NCBI GenBank assembly: GCA_016806645.1 | Contig: JACSYO010002007.1 | Span: 1,087,501 to 1,151,500 of the forward strand | Origin: Ophiodon elongatus | Lineage: Eukaryota; Chordata; Actinopteri; Perciformes; Hexagrammidae | Length of the DNA: 64,000 bases | Reading direction: 5' to 3' | Shown here: positions 24,237-36,261 of the stretch, in pieces | Layout: each line of letters opens with the position of its first letter | Position numbering within the stretch: position 1 is the first letter of the stretch | The notes under the pieces: model-generated | The model's input: the letters and a program-made list of their open reading frames with translations, nothing else | Told to the model about the DNA's origin: nothing | The model's database searches: none | Made by a program: the position numbers and the translations under genes

Positions 24237-24590
24237 ACGTAAAATTTATCGGGTCATGTCTATAAATCCATCGATAATTTGATAATAGAAAAAATGATCG
24301 GAGTCGTGTCCATTTATCGTTCAATAAGTTAATAACGTAAAAATAATTTCATGTTCATCTCTAGTACGGTAAGTCGAGAACAGAAAAATGATCAAAGTCA
24401 CGACTATGTATCTTTCGAAAATTCAACGGTGTAAAAACGATTGGGTCATGTCTACGAATCCAACGCTGAGTCAATAACGTAAAACTGATTGGGTCAACAA
24501 CATATATCGGACGATGAGTCGATATCGTAAAAAAATTATTGAAGTCCCGTCTTTATATTGGACGATGTGTCGATAACACAATTATTGTAA
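24237..24590 (+). repeat. Decayed tandem array, seven units of about 49 bp
   Basis: Successive blocks share the pattern '(c)gtaaaaatgat...gggtcatgtct...tatc...cgat..gtc(g)ataa'. Block starts fall near 24238, 24288, 24337, 24383, 24432, 24479 and 24527. The copies are strongly diverged, so the array is old. No coding capacity across units. Confidence 0.75.
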
Positions 24591-25706
24591 CAAGCCTCGG
24601 CACAATTCAGTCATACTGCCGGTAGAAGACGTGGACTTTTCTTCATTCATGCACAAAAGTAATCGGATGGCTAAGAAACCTTTCATTAAACTTATAAACT
24701 TAAGCCATCTACTCCTTAAGTCCCTTTTCTTTCCACTTCCCATTTATTTCTCCATGACTAACTGGCATGCTAATTAGATTCTATTAGTGCGTGAGAGGAA
24801 AAAAGGAAATGTTGGTGAAGGTCACAAATCCACCATCACTTGCAAGAGTTTCTCCAAAAGATCGGACAACTCACAGCCACACATTTATTATCATCATGTG
24901 AGTAGTTAACTTGTTTCTCTCTAGAGTCGGTGCAGTTTGTGCAGATTTCATAATATCAGTCTGAAAAAGAACGCACACTCACACACACACACACACACAC
25001 ACACACTTCTCAAATATAACAAGCTAAACTAACAGACTGGATGGAGCGACTTGGACTGCATCCACCGCAGGACCACAAAAGTTTCCACATCAAAACACAA
25101 AGCAGCCAACGCGTCAGAACATTTTTTATTTTATTTTTGCATCAACATCCCTAAAACATTTCAGGAGCAGTCAGCCGCAAATGTGTTGCCAGAGAACCTA
25201 AAACTTTATTCTCCTGCTCTGGATATCAATAATTACTGAGCGGCAAAACACCACCTCACAAACTGGACGGCTGGCTCGACATCAACTTGTTAGTATTCGT
25301 TTTTTTTTATTAGGTGACCTATGCTAAAGAGTACTGTACGTCCCCGGAGAAGACTAAAGTGCTGAAAGAGGCAGATATGGTAAAATATAAAAAACTAAAG
25401 ATGTTTTCCTCCAAGTTGAAGAATTGCTTTCAGTGCTACGAAGACACTGCAGCCAAATAGTAGCATCAACGTTTAATCAGAGGTGAGAGCAGTCAGGAAG
25501 AAGCAGAAGAACGACATATATATTCGCCGCTAATAAAGCAAAACAAAATGAAGCATCATGTCGGGTGAAGAAAGTGGTAAATATCTGTGTAGTTATTCAT
25601 GTTTTTGTGCATCTCATTTCAATGAGAACTTGTTTGTTTGCTCTTTAATACGTTGTATTGTGGTTGAGGGGTAACTAGTAAGGTCACACATGTAAGTAGT
25701 TTAGTC
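24591..25706. other. Noncoding stretch with one (CA)n
   Basis: (CA)n of about 14 units at 24977-25006. The rest is unique AT-rich DNA without a recognised gene. Confidence 0.5.
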
Positions 25707-25904
25707 CAATGGTTCCCAAACTAAGGGTCTGGCCCTCAAAAAGGGCACAAGATCAATTGTAAGGGGTCGTGAGATGATTAATGGGAGAGTAAATAATAAA
25801 GTTCTGCTTCAGAAATTAGTTTTTTTTTAGCTGCTAGTCTCACTTAGTCTGGTATTAACCAGTAGCTTCTGGTGGCTGAGGTCATTGCTCTTTAAGAAAC
25901 ACTG
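25707..25904 (+). mobile_element. hAT-like nonautonomous DNA element
   Basis: Starts 'caatggttcccaaactaagg' and ends 'tttaagaaacactg'. These resemble the CAGTGGTTCCCAAAC-type ends of hAT relatives, and internal 'ggggtcgtgagatgattaat' fits a family frequent in fish. No transposase. A clean 8-bp target duplication could not be confirmed. Confidence 0.6.
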
Positions 25905-25925
25905 CTTGGCCTGTGTCCTGACTCA

Positions 25926-26201
25926 AAAGGACAGTTCAGCCCAAAATCAAAAATACATATTTTACCTGTAGTACTATTAATCAGTCTAGTTTGTTTCAGT
26001 GTGAGTTGCCTAGTTTTGGAGATGTCTCCCTTCTCTTGAATATAATGGGACTATATTGCACCACAAGCCGATTGCCATATAGTCCCATTATATTTGAAGA
26101 CATCTCTCCGACTGATATTTCCAAAACAATCTAGATTCGTAAATAGCACTACAAGTAAGAGGAAAAAATATGTATTTTTTATTTTGAGGTGAACTTTCTC
26201 T
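25926..26201. mobile_element. Foldback MITE (long inverted repeats)
   Basis: The left half (from 'aaaggacagttcagcccaaa' through 'aaaaatacatatttt', 'ctgtagtactatt' and 'ataatgggactatat') recurs as its reverse complement in the right half, ending 'attttgaggtgaactttctc'. The arms meet around 26060-26075. The sequence matches a high-copy fish foldback element from memory. It sits 21 bp from the hAT-like element. RNA from it would form a hairpin of over 100 bp. Confidence 0.88.
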
Positions 26202-28369
26202 GTACTCTTCTTTACTTCAGCTACTGTCACAATATGCTTAAGCTCTCCCTATAATCCTGTAAATGTCATTGGGCCCACAGTGTTCAGCAAAGGTTAGATA
26301 ACTTTGAAAGGGCATAAAGTCATAAACAGATTTGTTGAATCAATATTTTTCCTTCAAGTTTATCTTACTTTATGTCGTGTCTATATTATATATTTTTCTG
26401 GCTAAATTTTATCAAAGCCTTCAACAAACGGAAGACAACAAACTATCAGAGATCATACAGTCAAGATATATTACATTTAAATGTAATTAAAGCCAACATT
26501 AAGTCACTACCTTTAATTTCCTTTCAAATTAAATTTCAGTAGCCATTTAATCAACAAAAGTATTTTTTTGAATAAATGAACAGCTTAATTCGAGGGTGAG
26601 AAAATTGAAAGTTACGCAATACAAATACAATCTCTGCTGGCAGTAATCTCTCTCCATATATATATATATATATATATATGTCAGGTATTAAGGGCACGTC
26701 CACGCTAGTTGTTGAATTAGTCATTCAATTTTTCTTCCTATAGGTCGAAGATCCCCCGCTGCTACAAGGGTTTCCAACTATCGACTCTCCGGTCACGATG
26801 TCGTCTTTCCCGAAACTGCTCCTCAATTGTTTGATTCTCGCATGATTTATTATTCCAGTATTAAACTTCTTAAATTTAAATAAAGTAAATAATAAAACCT
26901 TGAATAATCAACCTAAATGACTAGAGGCCTTGACAGAGTTAGTGCGTGTTGTGCTCTTTACCAGTGTAAATACTTAATTTTGTAAATATGAAAAGTAACA
27001 CAGCATTGCCTGCATGTCCTATAAAAAGTGTGTGAGCACAGAATTATGTATCAGAAATTGTCCCTAATCCCTAAAACGTTTTAGGGATTACTGCAGTTGA
27101 GTGTATTCTGAAGGGCCGGACAAAAATGGTCTTAAAACCTTCATACATTCAATGCAATGTTTTAAAAACATATTATATTTATCATATTACGACAAAATTG
27201 TTAACTCTTCGATTAAAATGGTAAAATTATGTGAAAAATAAAATAAATTTGAATATTTTCTCATTTACCCAAAGTCTGACTTTCCCCAGTTTATTACTAA
27301 CTGTATATTAACATAATATTTTTTTGTATGTTTAAATATGTAAATGAGGTGGACGGTAATTTGTGGTGACATTACGAGAAATCTACAGACGCAAACAGAC
27401 GAAGTAGAAAAATGAACACCTAAATATGTATTTGGATGTTTTCTTTCCATTAGTCTGAAAGAAGGCAAATTCTAAACATTGACCAGTGCATGAAAAAAAA
27501 TATTTGCCTGACGTGTTTCGCCTTCATTTCAAATAATTTATTTATCCAGCATGTGCAGGATGCATGCGCACTGCAGAATTAGGAGCATACAACTGTGGAT
27601 GTAGTAATGATTATAAAACAGATGTAGGAATAAAGGCAGTACTGTATAGTGAACGATATTTAGAGGTGTACACATGTAATGGGTGAACAGTATCAGATTC
27701 ATTTTTTTTTTTGTATATAATCTTTATAGTGTAAGATAAACATACAGACCAAGCAGCCAAAGTTCTATTCAAGGCTAACATGATAAAAATGCAGAAGATG
27801 CAGCATTTCATTTTATTATGTTGTTAAGTCTGATTTGCCGTTTCCCTGTTTATGATAAATAGACTGACTTTAATCTCAATCCGGTTTTGAAACATACAGT
27901 AGGGTTACCTATGAGTGAAACTGTGAGTGTATTATGTGTATACAGGGAATATGAAATGGAAATTGTAAAAAAAAGAAAATCATTTAGAAGACGGGTCTGG
28001 GTCTTGGCAAAGTCGGCTAACTGGCTACAATCCAACTGCACTTTCTGAAGAGTGGAAGCAAAACCCCAGAAGCAAGAAAGAGGTGAAGAACCCGGCAGCA
28101 GGTGTCTGCAGGTCAGGCAGTTACTGGCTCCGATGGATTTGCAACCACCTACAAAATATGAGGACTTTACTGCATGTTTATATTAAATCAATAGCTCTCT
28201 GCCTCTTAAAAATGGGGAACTTTGTATTAATAGGTTTAAAACTTGAATTTCCATCCCCTTGGTTGTATACCTCAGCTAACCAGTCATGTTACAGCTCACA
28301 TCCATGTCTGTACAGAATGTCCTCAGGTCATCAATTTATCTTACCCCGACATTCATGTGAAAATTGTCA
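26202..28369. other. AT-rich noncoding stretch
   Basis: Contains (TA)12 at 26656-26679 and many AT-rich runs. No exon or known repeat recognised. Confidence 0.5.
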
Positions 28370-28585
28370 CACGTCGTGATTAGCATATGGGTTTTTGAGC
28401 TACGGCCAGAAACAGTTCATCCTTGAGTCCAGGTGGACGTTCGTGCCAAATATGAATAAATTCCCTCAAGGTGTTCCTGAGATATCGCTTTCGCGAGAGT
28501 GTGGGACATGTGTGCGAACGTCTGGAAGGACAATTTGAAGACATGACGCCTCCGGTCACGGCTGTCACCGGGAGCAGGACCATAA
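28370..28585 (+). repeat. Dispersed teleost repeat, copy B (GTGGACGTTCGTGCCAAA family)
   Basis: 'cagttcatccttgagtccag', 'gtggacgttcgtgccaaata', 'attccctcaaggtgttcctg', 'agatatcgctttcgcgagag' and 'cctccggtcacggctgtcac' appear in order. Same family and orientation as 15830-16080, with a better preserved middle. Confidence 0.85.
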
Positions 28586-29368
28586 AAAAAATGTCACTGT
28601 CTGAAGTGTTTATGTCAGATATACAGTCTGGAATGGCATTTTCTGGATCATAGTTCACGTGTACTCTATCTGAAAGCAGGGGCGAACAAATGTCTGTGAA
28701 ACTGCAGAGAACTCAATACTTTCTTCTCGGCCTTAAACTTAAAAAGATGTGCCCCTTCCGGCTCGTGTGTGTCTATATGAGGGAAGCGTACACTGCTACG
28801 TCTTTGCCATCTTTTACCCCCGATGTAAGCGACTGCAGTGGTAATGAGCATGTGTTTCTGTTCTCAAGCCGCGCTGATGATGTTGATCTAAATGTGACGC
28901 GGAAACGTTCTGAAACCATTTAAAAGGTCATCAACTCCCCACTAATGGGGGACATACTTTTATCCTAGCTTCCATCACGGGGGCCTTCTGGTTATTGAGT
29001 GTGATCACATAGTAAGTACAGCAAAGATCACCCTGGAAAACTGACAGAAAGGCAATAGATCTAATGCTAATGGCTGCAAATATACGCAAATATTCCAACA
29101 ATATCAAACAGCAGCATTTCTGGTATGTCACCCATTTAATGAACACCCCATATACTGTTATCTCCTTCAAGAAAAACACATTGTACAACAGAATAATCTG
29201 AGATAGCCACATTAAGTAGAGTAGGCCATAGTAGTCCAGAGTTTGATCTTCAGTGTGAAGTGTGCACGAGCAGACAAAGCGAATGGGCGAAAAACGAGGA
29301 ATGGGAGAAAAGAGTCTAAATAATGAATATGTTGTATAGCGGTGGTGTGCAGCTTTGAGCAGCGCGCT
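28586..29368. other. Noncoding stretch with conserved-looking block
   Basis: No exon recognised. 28930-29215 is repeat-free, balanced in composition and resembles conserved noncoding DNA, but this was not compared with any other genome. Confidence 0.4.
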
Positions 29369-29500
29369 AATGAGCCCGTCGGGAGAGAAGAAGTGCGGAT
29401 GAGAAATGGTTTAGCGCTGACGTTCAGTCGACAGCAGCCTCACTGAGCTGATTGTCCCATTCATTACAGAGACGAGGAGAGGAGCCTTGTTATCAGTGTC
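29369..29500 (+). repeat. Paired noncoding element, copy B
   Basis: Partner of 22118-22261: shares 'aatgagccc', 'gatgagaaatggttta', 'gctgac.ttca', 'cagcctcac' and 'cccattcatta' and then 'gccttgttat' at matching spacing. Followed by unrelated sequence. Confidence 0.8.
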
Positions 29501-30084
29501 GCCACACTGATCTCCCGTATTTGGATTTATAATGAACTTTTGACCACAATCATGCATTACGTCCACAGACGTGCGAGTGTGAAGTAAAAAAAAAAACTAA
29601 AAAAAAAACGTATCATAATATGTCACAGACCTTATGGTGAAATTGAAACGGGTTTCATCTTCATTCGGTGTGCTGCTGCGTAGATCGATGGCGGCGGCGG
29701 CTTCCACAACGAGCAGCAGCCGACACAGCTTCAACTTAAAGCTGTGCAATCCTCTACCGGCCCAGCATAACCAGTATACACAGGAATCCATCCGTATTGG
29801 ATTGGTTTCTCATGATTTATGTGCAATGCCAACATTCTGTATTGATGCAGGAAGTATTGAGGCATAAACAGTTTAGTGTGTACAGTTTGCATCCCATCAC
29901 AGACTGCAATTTGTTTAACTTTTTATAAATCTGAAACCAACGTTTCAGAATATTCTGTAAACCATAACCATGTGTTTTCGTTGCTTAGACTTACAAGAAT
30001 AGTTTAATTCTCCACTGGCTCCAATCAATGCCACAATTAGAAATTTTTACACTTTGGTTTTTGAGATATAAAGTGTTAATAAGT
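29501..30084. other. Noncoding stretch
   Basis: Short A-runs near 29586-29608. No gene or known repeat. Confidence 0.5.
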
Positions 30085-30600
30085 GTGTCAGGACTGTGAC
30101 GAGAAGGGGCAAAAAGGGCAACGGGGATGGACTCAAACGCAGCGAGACACGGGGGAAACAGAGGGATGATCAACGGGGATTTTAATATTCAAGAAAATTT
30201 TCAAAACAAAACTTGCAGGGCAGGGGAGGGGAGTCCCAAAAAAAAAATGTGTAAGAAAATCCAAGGTAAACCAAAACAGGCAAAACACAAAACAAGATCA
30301 GGTAATGAGAAAAAGGCACGAGGGATCCAAACAGAGTAGCAGGGAAACATACCAGGGATCAGGGCAGAGCAGAACAGCAGGGAACAAAACAGGGAACATA
30401 GCAGGAGTTGAAGCACACAAACCAACACAGAGGCGGGGGACAGAGGGTTTAAATACACTGGGGAGTTGCAGGTGATTAGACACGGGAGGATTCAGGCAGG
30501 AGGCAGAAAATCAGAAAAGCGTGGAAACATACAAAAGGCAGGAAGTGAAGTGAACACAGGACACAGGAGGCGGGGGAATTCAAAATAAAACAAGCACCAA
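30085..30600. repeat. Dispersed nonautonomous repeat, A/G-rich
   Basis: Begins near 'gtcaggactgtgacgagaag' and includes 'actcaaacgcagcgagacac', 'caaaacagggaacatagcag', 'gagggtttaaatacactggg' and 'agttgcaggtgattagacac'. Strongly A/G/C-biased on the plus strand and T-poor for about 400 bp. This matches a class of fish nonautonomous repeats with the same word usage; the exact family is not recalled. The element at 46395-46830 has a similar style. Confidence 0.55.
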
Positions 30601-31703
30601 ACATTAGGACATAAGCTAACTAGCTGCAGCTTCATGTCGACTGCACAGGCGAGCGGGTGGTATCAATTTTCTTTTCATTTAATTATCTGCAGGAACGTGA
30701 TAGTAAGTGTATTTCCTAAATTGTTGGATTATTACTTGAACAATATCCTTACCTTAACCAAGTGTTTAAGTAACCTAACCCATACTGTCACAGCATTTTA
30801 GTAAATTAAAGTAATAACCTAACCTTAAAATAGTATGTCACCGATTTAGCATTTCACACACATGGACTCACGGTGGATTGTTTAAAAAAAAAGTGAAATC
30901 TAAATTGAAGCAGCAGATCCACAGATATCGTGTTTTTTATTCCACACACTTTCTGTCACCTACATTTCCCACAATGCATCTCCACCGCCAACAGTTTGAT
31001 CTAGGCATCAAACATAACAACATGGGTTACGGTTTTAATAGTTAATTTAACTCATTCCGACACGTCTCGGCTTTGACTTTAGACATTGCTGTCATTAAAA
31101 GGATACAAGGGTTTACAGAGAAGTACAGAATGTTTAAGGTGCCTTGATTGACAGGAGGAGGAGGAGGAGTCCAAACAATTCTGAATCTTTGCCATATTTC
31201 ATCTCTAAAATGTGCCAGACTTTATCCTGACTTCTCGTAGGGATCCCCGGGCTTCCAGAGATACAAATATGTCAGGCTGAATTCCAGGAGAATGTGCAAA
31301 ACATTATGCACAAGACAGCCAAAATATTTCAATTTGATGAAATGCTGCAGCCATAAAAACATAGTATCTTGGGTGTGAATACTTAAGTCAGCAGTATATA
31401 CTGTAGCTTCGATTAAGTGCTGTAACAGGCAGAAACAGGATATATATGAGATACTGTTGTGCTCCGTGGAAGCTTTTTTCCTTTATAAAGATGCACGATG
31501 GGATTCCAGAGGAAATCATGAGTTGAAGAGGTTAAGACGACATGAAGAAATAGCTGAATTTGAGCAGCTGCCCTCAGCTCATCCAGGATCTACTTGCTAT
31601 ACGATATCAACATGTTACCTTGCATAAAACTGAGTTCATGCTGTCATTGTATTACACTGTCAGACCCAGTGACCTGCACTGTGTGAGAGGAATTCTTCTC
31701 ACC
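30601..31703. other. Noncoding stretch
   Basis: Unique DNA with a GGA run at 31157-31170. No exon recognised. Confidence 0.45.
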
Positions 31704-32118
31704 TGTCCAACTGATCCAAACTGAACGTGCCTGAAGGAAATATGGACTGGGCTTGAGATTCTTTTGCCACCAACGCTTTAGCACCGCGTCGGATGAAAGC
31801 ATCGACCAAATGGCAATTTAGCAGCATTTGGTCATAGCCAGACTGTTGGAGAATCCTCCTTTTTTCACTTTTGGCATTATGTGGTACAAGTGTCATCGCT
31901 GCATATAATGGAGTCGGACCACTTAGAGAGCCGTGCAGCGCCAGGCTTTCTCCGACATTGTAAAAAATACATCTCAAGGCAGCGATGTGACAGCGTGTAA
32001 TGTTGAGTCCACTTTGCAAACAAGACACTCCCCTCCGCCTCCTCCCGATGTGCAAGGACCATTTTATTTGTAATGAAGCCTCTGCCTCCCACACCCAAAT
32101 GCATGATGGACCTGTGAA
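31704..32118 (-). other. Candidate minus-strand exon or chance open frame
   Basis: A minus-strand frame is open from about 32130 to a stop at 31699. It can be bounded by an acceptor-like site (pyrimidine-rich then ...TTCACAG near 32119) and an AG|GTGAGA donor at 31704/31703. The last third reads plausibly as protein (GPTPLYAAMTLVPHN, LVDAFIRRGAKALV, with an ankyrin-like feel) and its codon use is unremarkable. No family is firmly recognised. Several chance frames of this length exist in the window, so this is weak. Confidence 0.2.
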
Positions 32119-32142
32119 CTGTGAACGACACGAGGAGTTAAA

Positions 32143-32285
32143 AGGCGGCTCAGAAAGACGTCCCCGTGATTAAAAGATCACAGGTTAGATCCCCAGAGCG
32201 GAACACGACCCCGTGTCTCAGGTGTCCTTGAGAAACACTCAAAACCACAAACTGTTAAATCACTTAAAAACATTCACATGCAGAC
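32143..32285 (+). repeat. tRNA-derived SINE, degraded
   Basis: 'cacaggttagatccccagag' resembles the B box of a tRNA gene, followed by 'gtgtctcaggtgtccttgag' and 'aaacactcaaaacc'. This is the body of a common fish SINE ('ggtgtccttgagcaagacac' in better copies). The A-box half is decayed. The gap to the following (GT)n at 32295 fits a SINE tail that turned into a microsatellite. Confidence 0.7.
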
Positions 32286-32291
32286 ATTTCA

Positions 32292-32294
<3 letters not shown>

Positions 32295-32354
<60 letters not shown>
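32295..32354. repeat. (GT)n microsatellite
   Basis: About 29 perfect GT units directly after the SINE relic. Confidence 0.98.
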
Positions 32355-32356
<2 letters not shown>

Positions 32357-33821
32357 CAGTGCACGTGTCCTCCAGAACTGTTGGCCCGAATAAGTCATTG
32401 TTTATAGATTTCCTTACATGTTACAATAAAACATGCTCTATTGGACATCCGGTGTGACTGGTTTTCATACACACGTTATTTACAGTTCAAATAATACTTC
32501 ACTGTCCCCTCTCCCTTTCTATAAATACTTTCCATGCAGATGTTTTGAAACATGTGAGTCGTGAGCCAGGAGTGGATCCTTCATGAGTCTTACTGACAGG
32601 ATCAATGGAAATATGATGGTGGTTTATAATATACAGGGAAAGATGATCACTAATAAGGGACTAGTTGATGGGACTAATTCTGGCAATGGAATTAGTTTAT
32701 TTTACATAACAAATGATGTATCTATCCATCTTCATTAATATTTATATCTCTCCATCTATTCATAGAGCAGGGTTCGGCGACCTTTTTGATACGAAGTGCC
32801 GTCTAATTAGTTAATTAGTGTGCCATGTCAACATAAAGGTCAACATTACATTTATGTATGAGACCCCATCAAAAAAAATTAATCTTCAATGGCTCTGTAA
32901 TTTTATTCCATCCATTTTGGCAACGTGCATAGCAACATTTCAGCAAAACAATTTTCTCAGATTATCAAGGCATTGCTATCATATTTGATAATTGAGTTCT
33001 ACACAAGAAGGCCATCAAACTACCGTAAATAAAACTCCTAATGGCTGATGTAAGAGAGAGAGGTAATTTGGCATGGGGATGAGCGGGCACTTCCAAACAT
33101 TTGTAAAAAAAACAGTTATTGGTAGTGAGGTAGTATCATATTTCTCTAGTGTATCTATAAATCGGTGTAAAGGCAATCAACAAATATAATGTAGCTATAC
33201 AGATAGCAAGCTACCCAGCCCTGCATTGTTTATCTGCATGAATGTGAAGGTGCATTTATAAAATACGGTTTATTTCTCTCTTATCTCTGTTTGAAGAGAC
33301 AAATAAGTGAATGCAAGTGTGCCCCCGTGAGTAAAATATACTTTGCGGACCTTTCCGCCCCTGTCCAACCCCACCTGCGCCACCCGCCGTCCTCCACAGA
33401 CACCCTTGAGAAGATGAGGTGGTCAGTTCCCCGTTTCATTTGCCTCCGGTCATGCAAGGCTGCGTCAGTGTCTCCGACCGTCTCCCGGCACTAAATCAAA
33501 GACGGGGCTGAGCGCCCAGCCGTGGCGGTGACTCCTCTTATGATATTCTATAGGACCTCAGTCATTGAGCGGAGTGAAATGCATGGCCACTAAGACTTAC
33601 AGAACCTCGCAGGGGTCACAGAACCCCGGCTCGCCTTGTGAATCGCACTCGAGTGCCAGTCACTTCTTTCCGTCTCACCGAATTGTATCATTGAAAACCT
33701 CATTAAGCCGCGACATTAGAGAGCGTGGTGTTTATTCTGCTCAACCTCCTCTAGGTTTGTTATCAAGCTGTGACAGTTTCCATTTGCAGGTGTTAGATAC
33801 CGTTTCTGCTTCCCCTCTTCT
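32355..33821. other. Noncoding stretch; possible hAT-like start at 32766
   Basis: 'gcagggttcggcgacctttt' at 32767 resembles the ends of hAT relatives (CAGGGGTCGGCAACC-type), but the opposite end was not found. The rest has no recognised gene. Confidence 0.35.
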
Positions 33822-33848
33822 CTCCCTCCCTCCCTCCCTCCCTCCCTT
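33822..33848. repeat. (TCCC)n microsatellite
   Basis: Six tetranucleotide units in a pyrimidine-rich stretch. Confidence 0.95.
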
Positions 33849-34499
33849 TCTCACTTCCCCTGTGCGAACATGACAGAGAATGTCACCAGCCGCTGATTTG
33901 CAATTTCGTGCAACCCCAGCAAACGGCTGACGGTAAAAAGAGCGAGTTAGCTCGACGGTTTGAACTGCATTGCAGCAAAAAAAATAAAATATTTTTAAGA
34001 AGTGCCCTAAACCATATAAACAGACACGTGGGAGAATTTCAGCATTTGCATGAACGCCATTCCAGATTCTTCAAATGACATCAGAAAGACTTTAATGCAA
34101 ATCTGAGGCGCTGTCAGGTTACTCTGTGGTCATGTTTATCTCAATGGGCAGAGCGTGACACCAACACTTCCCATGGGTATAAACTAAATACTCCGTGCAG
34201 CTCAGGAGGCAGCAGCAGAATGATACAGACCCTGTGTTGAGACTGCAAGGAATGCATTCATCAAGTGAGAGACGTTTCATTAAGGGAGACGGAAAAACCA
34301 AGAAATTCAACCAATGACTGATCAACAAGCTTGTCATCACGGAAAGGTCTGCAGCAGTAGAGCGTTCCACCTGATGTTCCACTTCAGTGCAAAATGCTTG
34401 AGAAGATGAAAATCAATAATTCACAATGTCGTATTGTTTATAATAACAACGTCACTATTTATATCTATACAACCAATGCGCTTGTGATTAAATTGTTTA
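33849..34499. other. Noncoding stretch
   Basis: No exon, RNA gene or known repeat recognised. Confidence 0.45.
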
Positions 34500-34674
34500 C
34501 ATGAGCACAAGGTTCTTCGTAGATCTAGCCTCTTAGTTTTGATCTCAAAGTGCACCTGATTGATGCACTTAACTTCAAAATGTACAAAAACGTCTCCCGG
34601 GCCATGCCCCGGACCCCCTAATCCCCTTAGAGGGTCCGAGGTCCACCTACCACCAATTCCTGTGGGAAACACTG
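34500..34674 (-). mobile_element. hAT-like element fragment
   Basis: The right end reads on the minus strand as 'cagtgtttcccacaggaatt', a CAGTGTTTCCCACAG terminus common to a fish hAT family. 'ggtaggtggacctcggaccc' and 'ggggcatggcccgggagacg' follow, as in that family. The other terminus was not found, so it is a truncated or decayed copy. Confidence 0.6.
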
Positions 34675-35003
34675 CATTACCCAAAGCTGGATGCCCCCAC
34701 CCCCCACTTCAAAACTCATCAAAGCTTGGATGCTTGGGAAATTCTGATGCCCGATTTTTTTTACTGTTTTCCGACATTTGGAATTAAATAACCAAGGATG
34801 TAATTTGTAAAATGAATCAAGTAGCAGCCGTACAGGTAATAGTTACTGTAACAGTTCATTGACAGGTGTGAAGGATCAGAAATTCTTAAACGTGAAGAGG
34901 CCAACGTATTATGAGTTATGAGTGATTATGTTTGCCAGTTTGAAGACGCACAACCAAACACACACTGAGACACACCTGTGGCAAAATGGGAGATTGTGGT
35001 TGG

Positions 35004-35006
<3 letters not shown>
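34675..35006. other. Noncoding stretch
   Basis: No gene or known repeat between the hAT fragment and the GT array. Confidence 0.45.

Positions 35007-35096
<90 letters not shown>
35007..35096. repeat. (GT)n microsatellite
   Basis: About 45 perfect GT units, the longest dinucleotide array in the window. The His-Thr and Cys-Val frames it creates are artefacts. Confidence 0.99.
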
Positions 35097-35098
<2 letters not shown>

Positions 35099-36261
35099 AC
35101 AGGACTCATCCTCACTGTTTGAGGTCATAAATATTCATTTAGCATCTATCAGCCTTTAGGGATTAATCTCAGTACGATGGATAAAATACAGAACACAAAG
35201 CTACACAACCGGCATGTTAAGTCCATTATATACAGTAAAGTACCAGGTATTGCCCACAGGAGACTAATGGCTTTTTATCAAGGATCCCTGGAGGGCTGCC
35301 GCTCTCCACCTCCAACAGCACAGCTTCCATTAACACAAGGCAGGTTTAGTTCAAGAGCACATATTTTCCAAAACGCACCTGCTTTAAAAGTAAAATGAGT
35401 GACAACTGTGAGACAAACAGCCCACGCTTTTTGTTCTTTTACTCTCACAGAGAGCCACCTTCAAGACTGTGGTTCTGGTTGTAATAAAAGGTTTCTCTAT
35501 GCTCTGGTTTTAATTGACATAGTTGACACGGTTGTTTTTTTTCTGTCATGACAATACAGCTATTAAATGTCACATTGCTGTTTGAATTTGATTTTCCTTA
35601 ATAGGATCTGTAAAATGGGCTGAAAATACTAAGATACAAAATTTGGCAGTGTTGAAAAGAGAAATTCCGTCCAACAGCATACAGACTCATGGATCCAACA
35701 AGCCGCCTCAACACAAGGTCATTTAATCCCGCGTCCTTGTTAAAGCAGAAGTACAAACAGACTCAGTAGTAAACAGTTGCCTTCAAGTGAGTCACATTTA
35801 CATTTACATCTAGTTCATTAAGCACAGACACTTTAATCCACATCATGTTTTAACAGAGACAGATCAGCATCAACTGTACCGCGCACACTTCAAAATAACA
35901 GGTTTAGTGTTTGCAGTCTGCTGCCAAACAAAACTCACAACACAACAATACCACAGTCAGGCCACGGCGGTGGGAAGGCACCTTGAACAATAAAGTCGAG
36001 AAAAACTCATTTTGACTCCAGTAGGGAAAAAAAAAAAAAAAAAAGACGACGTGTGGTTTCACTGCAATAGAAAATACATTTTAAGTAATTCATAGCACCT
36101 TCATATAAACATAAGCGGGCTCACTGTGATCTCAACTACCTTTTTATTTCAGTCATAAGTGGACTGAAATAACTGTATGTTTAAACTAAGAGATGATGTG
36201 TGTTCATTCACTGCTGACTGTCTGTCTGTACTATATGGATGTGTTTTCATGTTTGTTGTCT
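35097..36261. other. Noncoding stretch; degenerate repeat motif at 35800
   Basis: 'cacatttacatttacatcta' then 'cactttaatccacatcatg' at 35795-35849 is a poor match to the 'catttacatttagcagacgc...atccaaagc' repeat that occurs better preserved at 62276. An A18 run lies near 36025. No gene. Confidence 0.4.
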
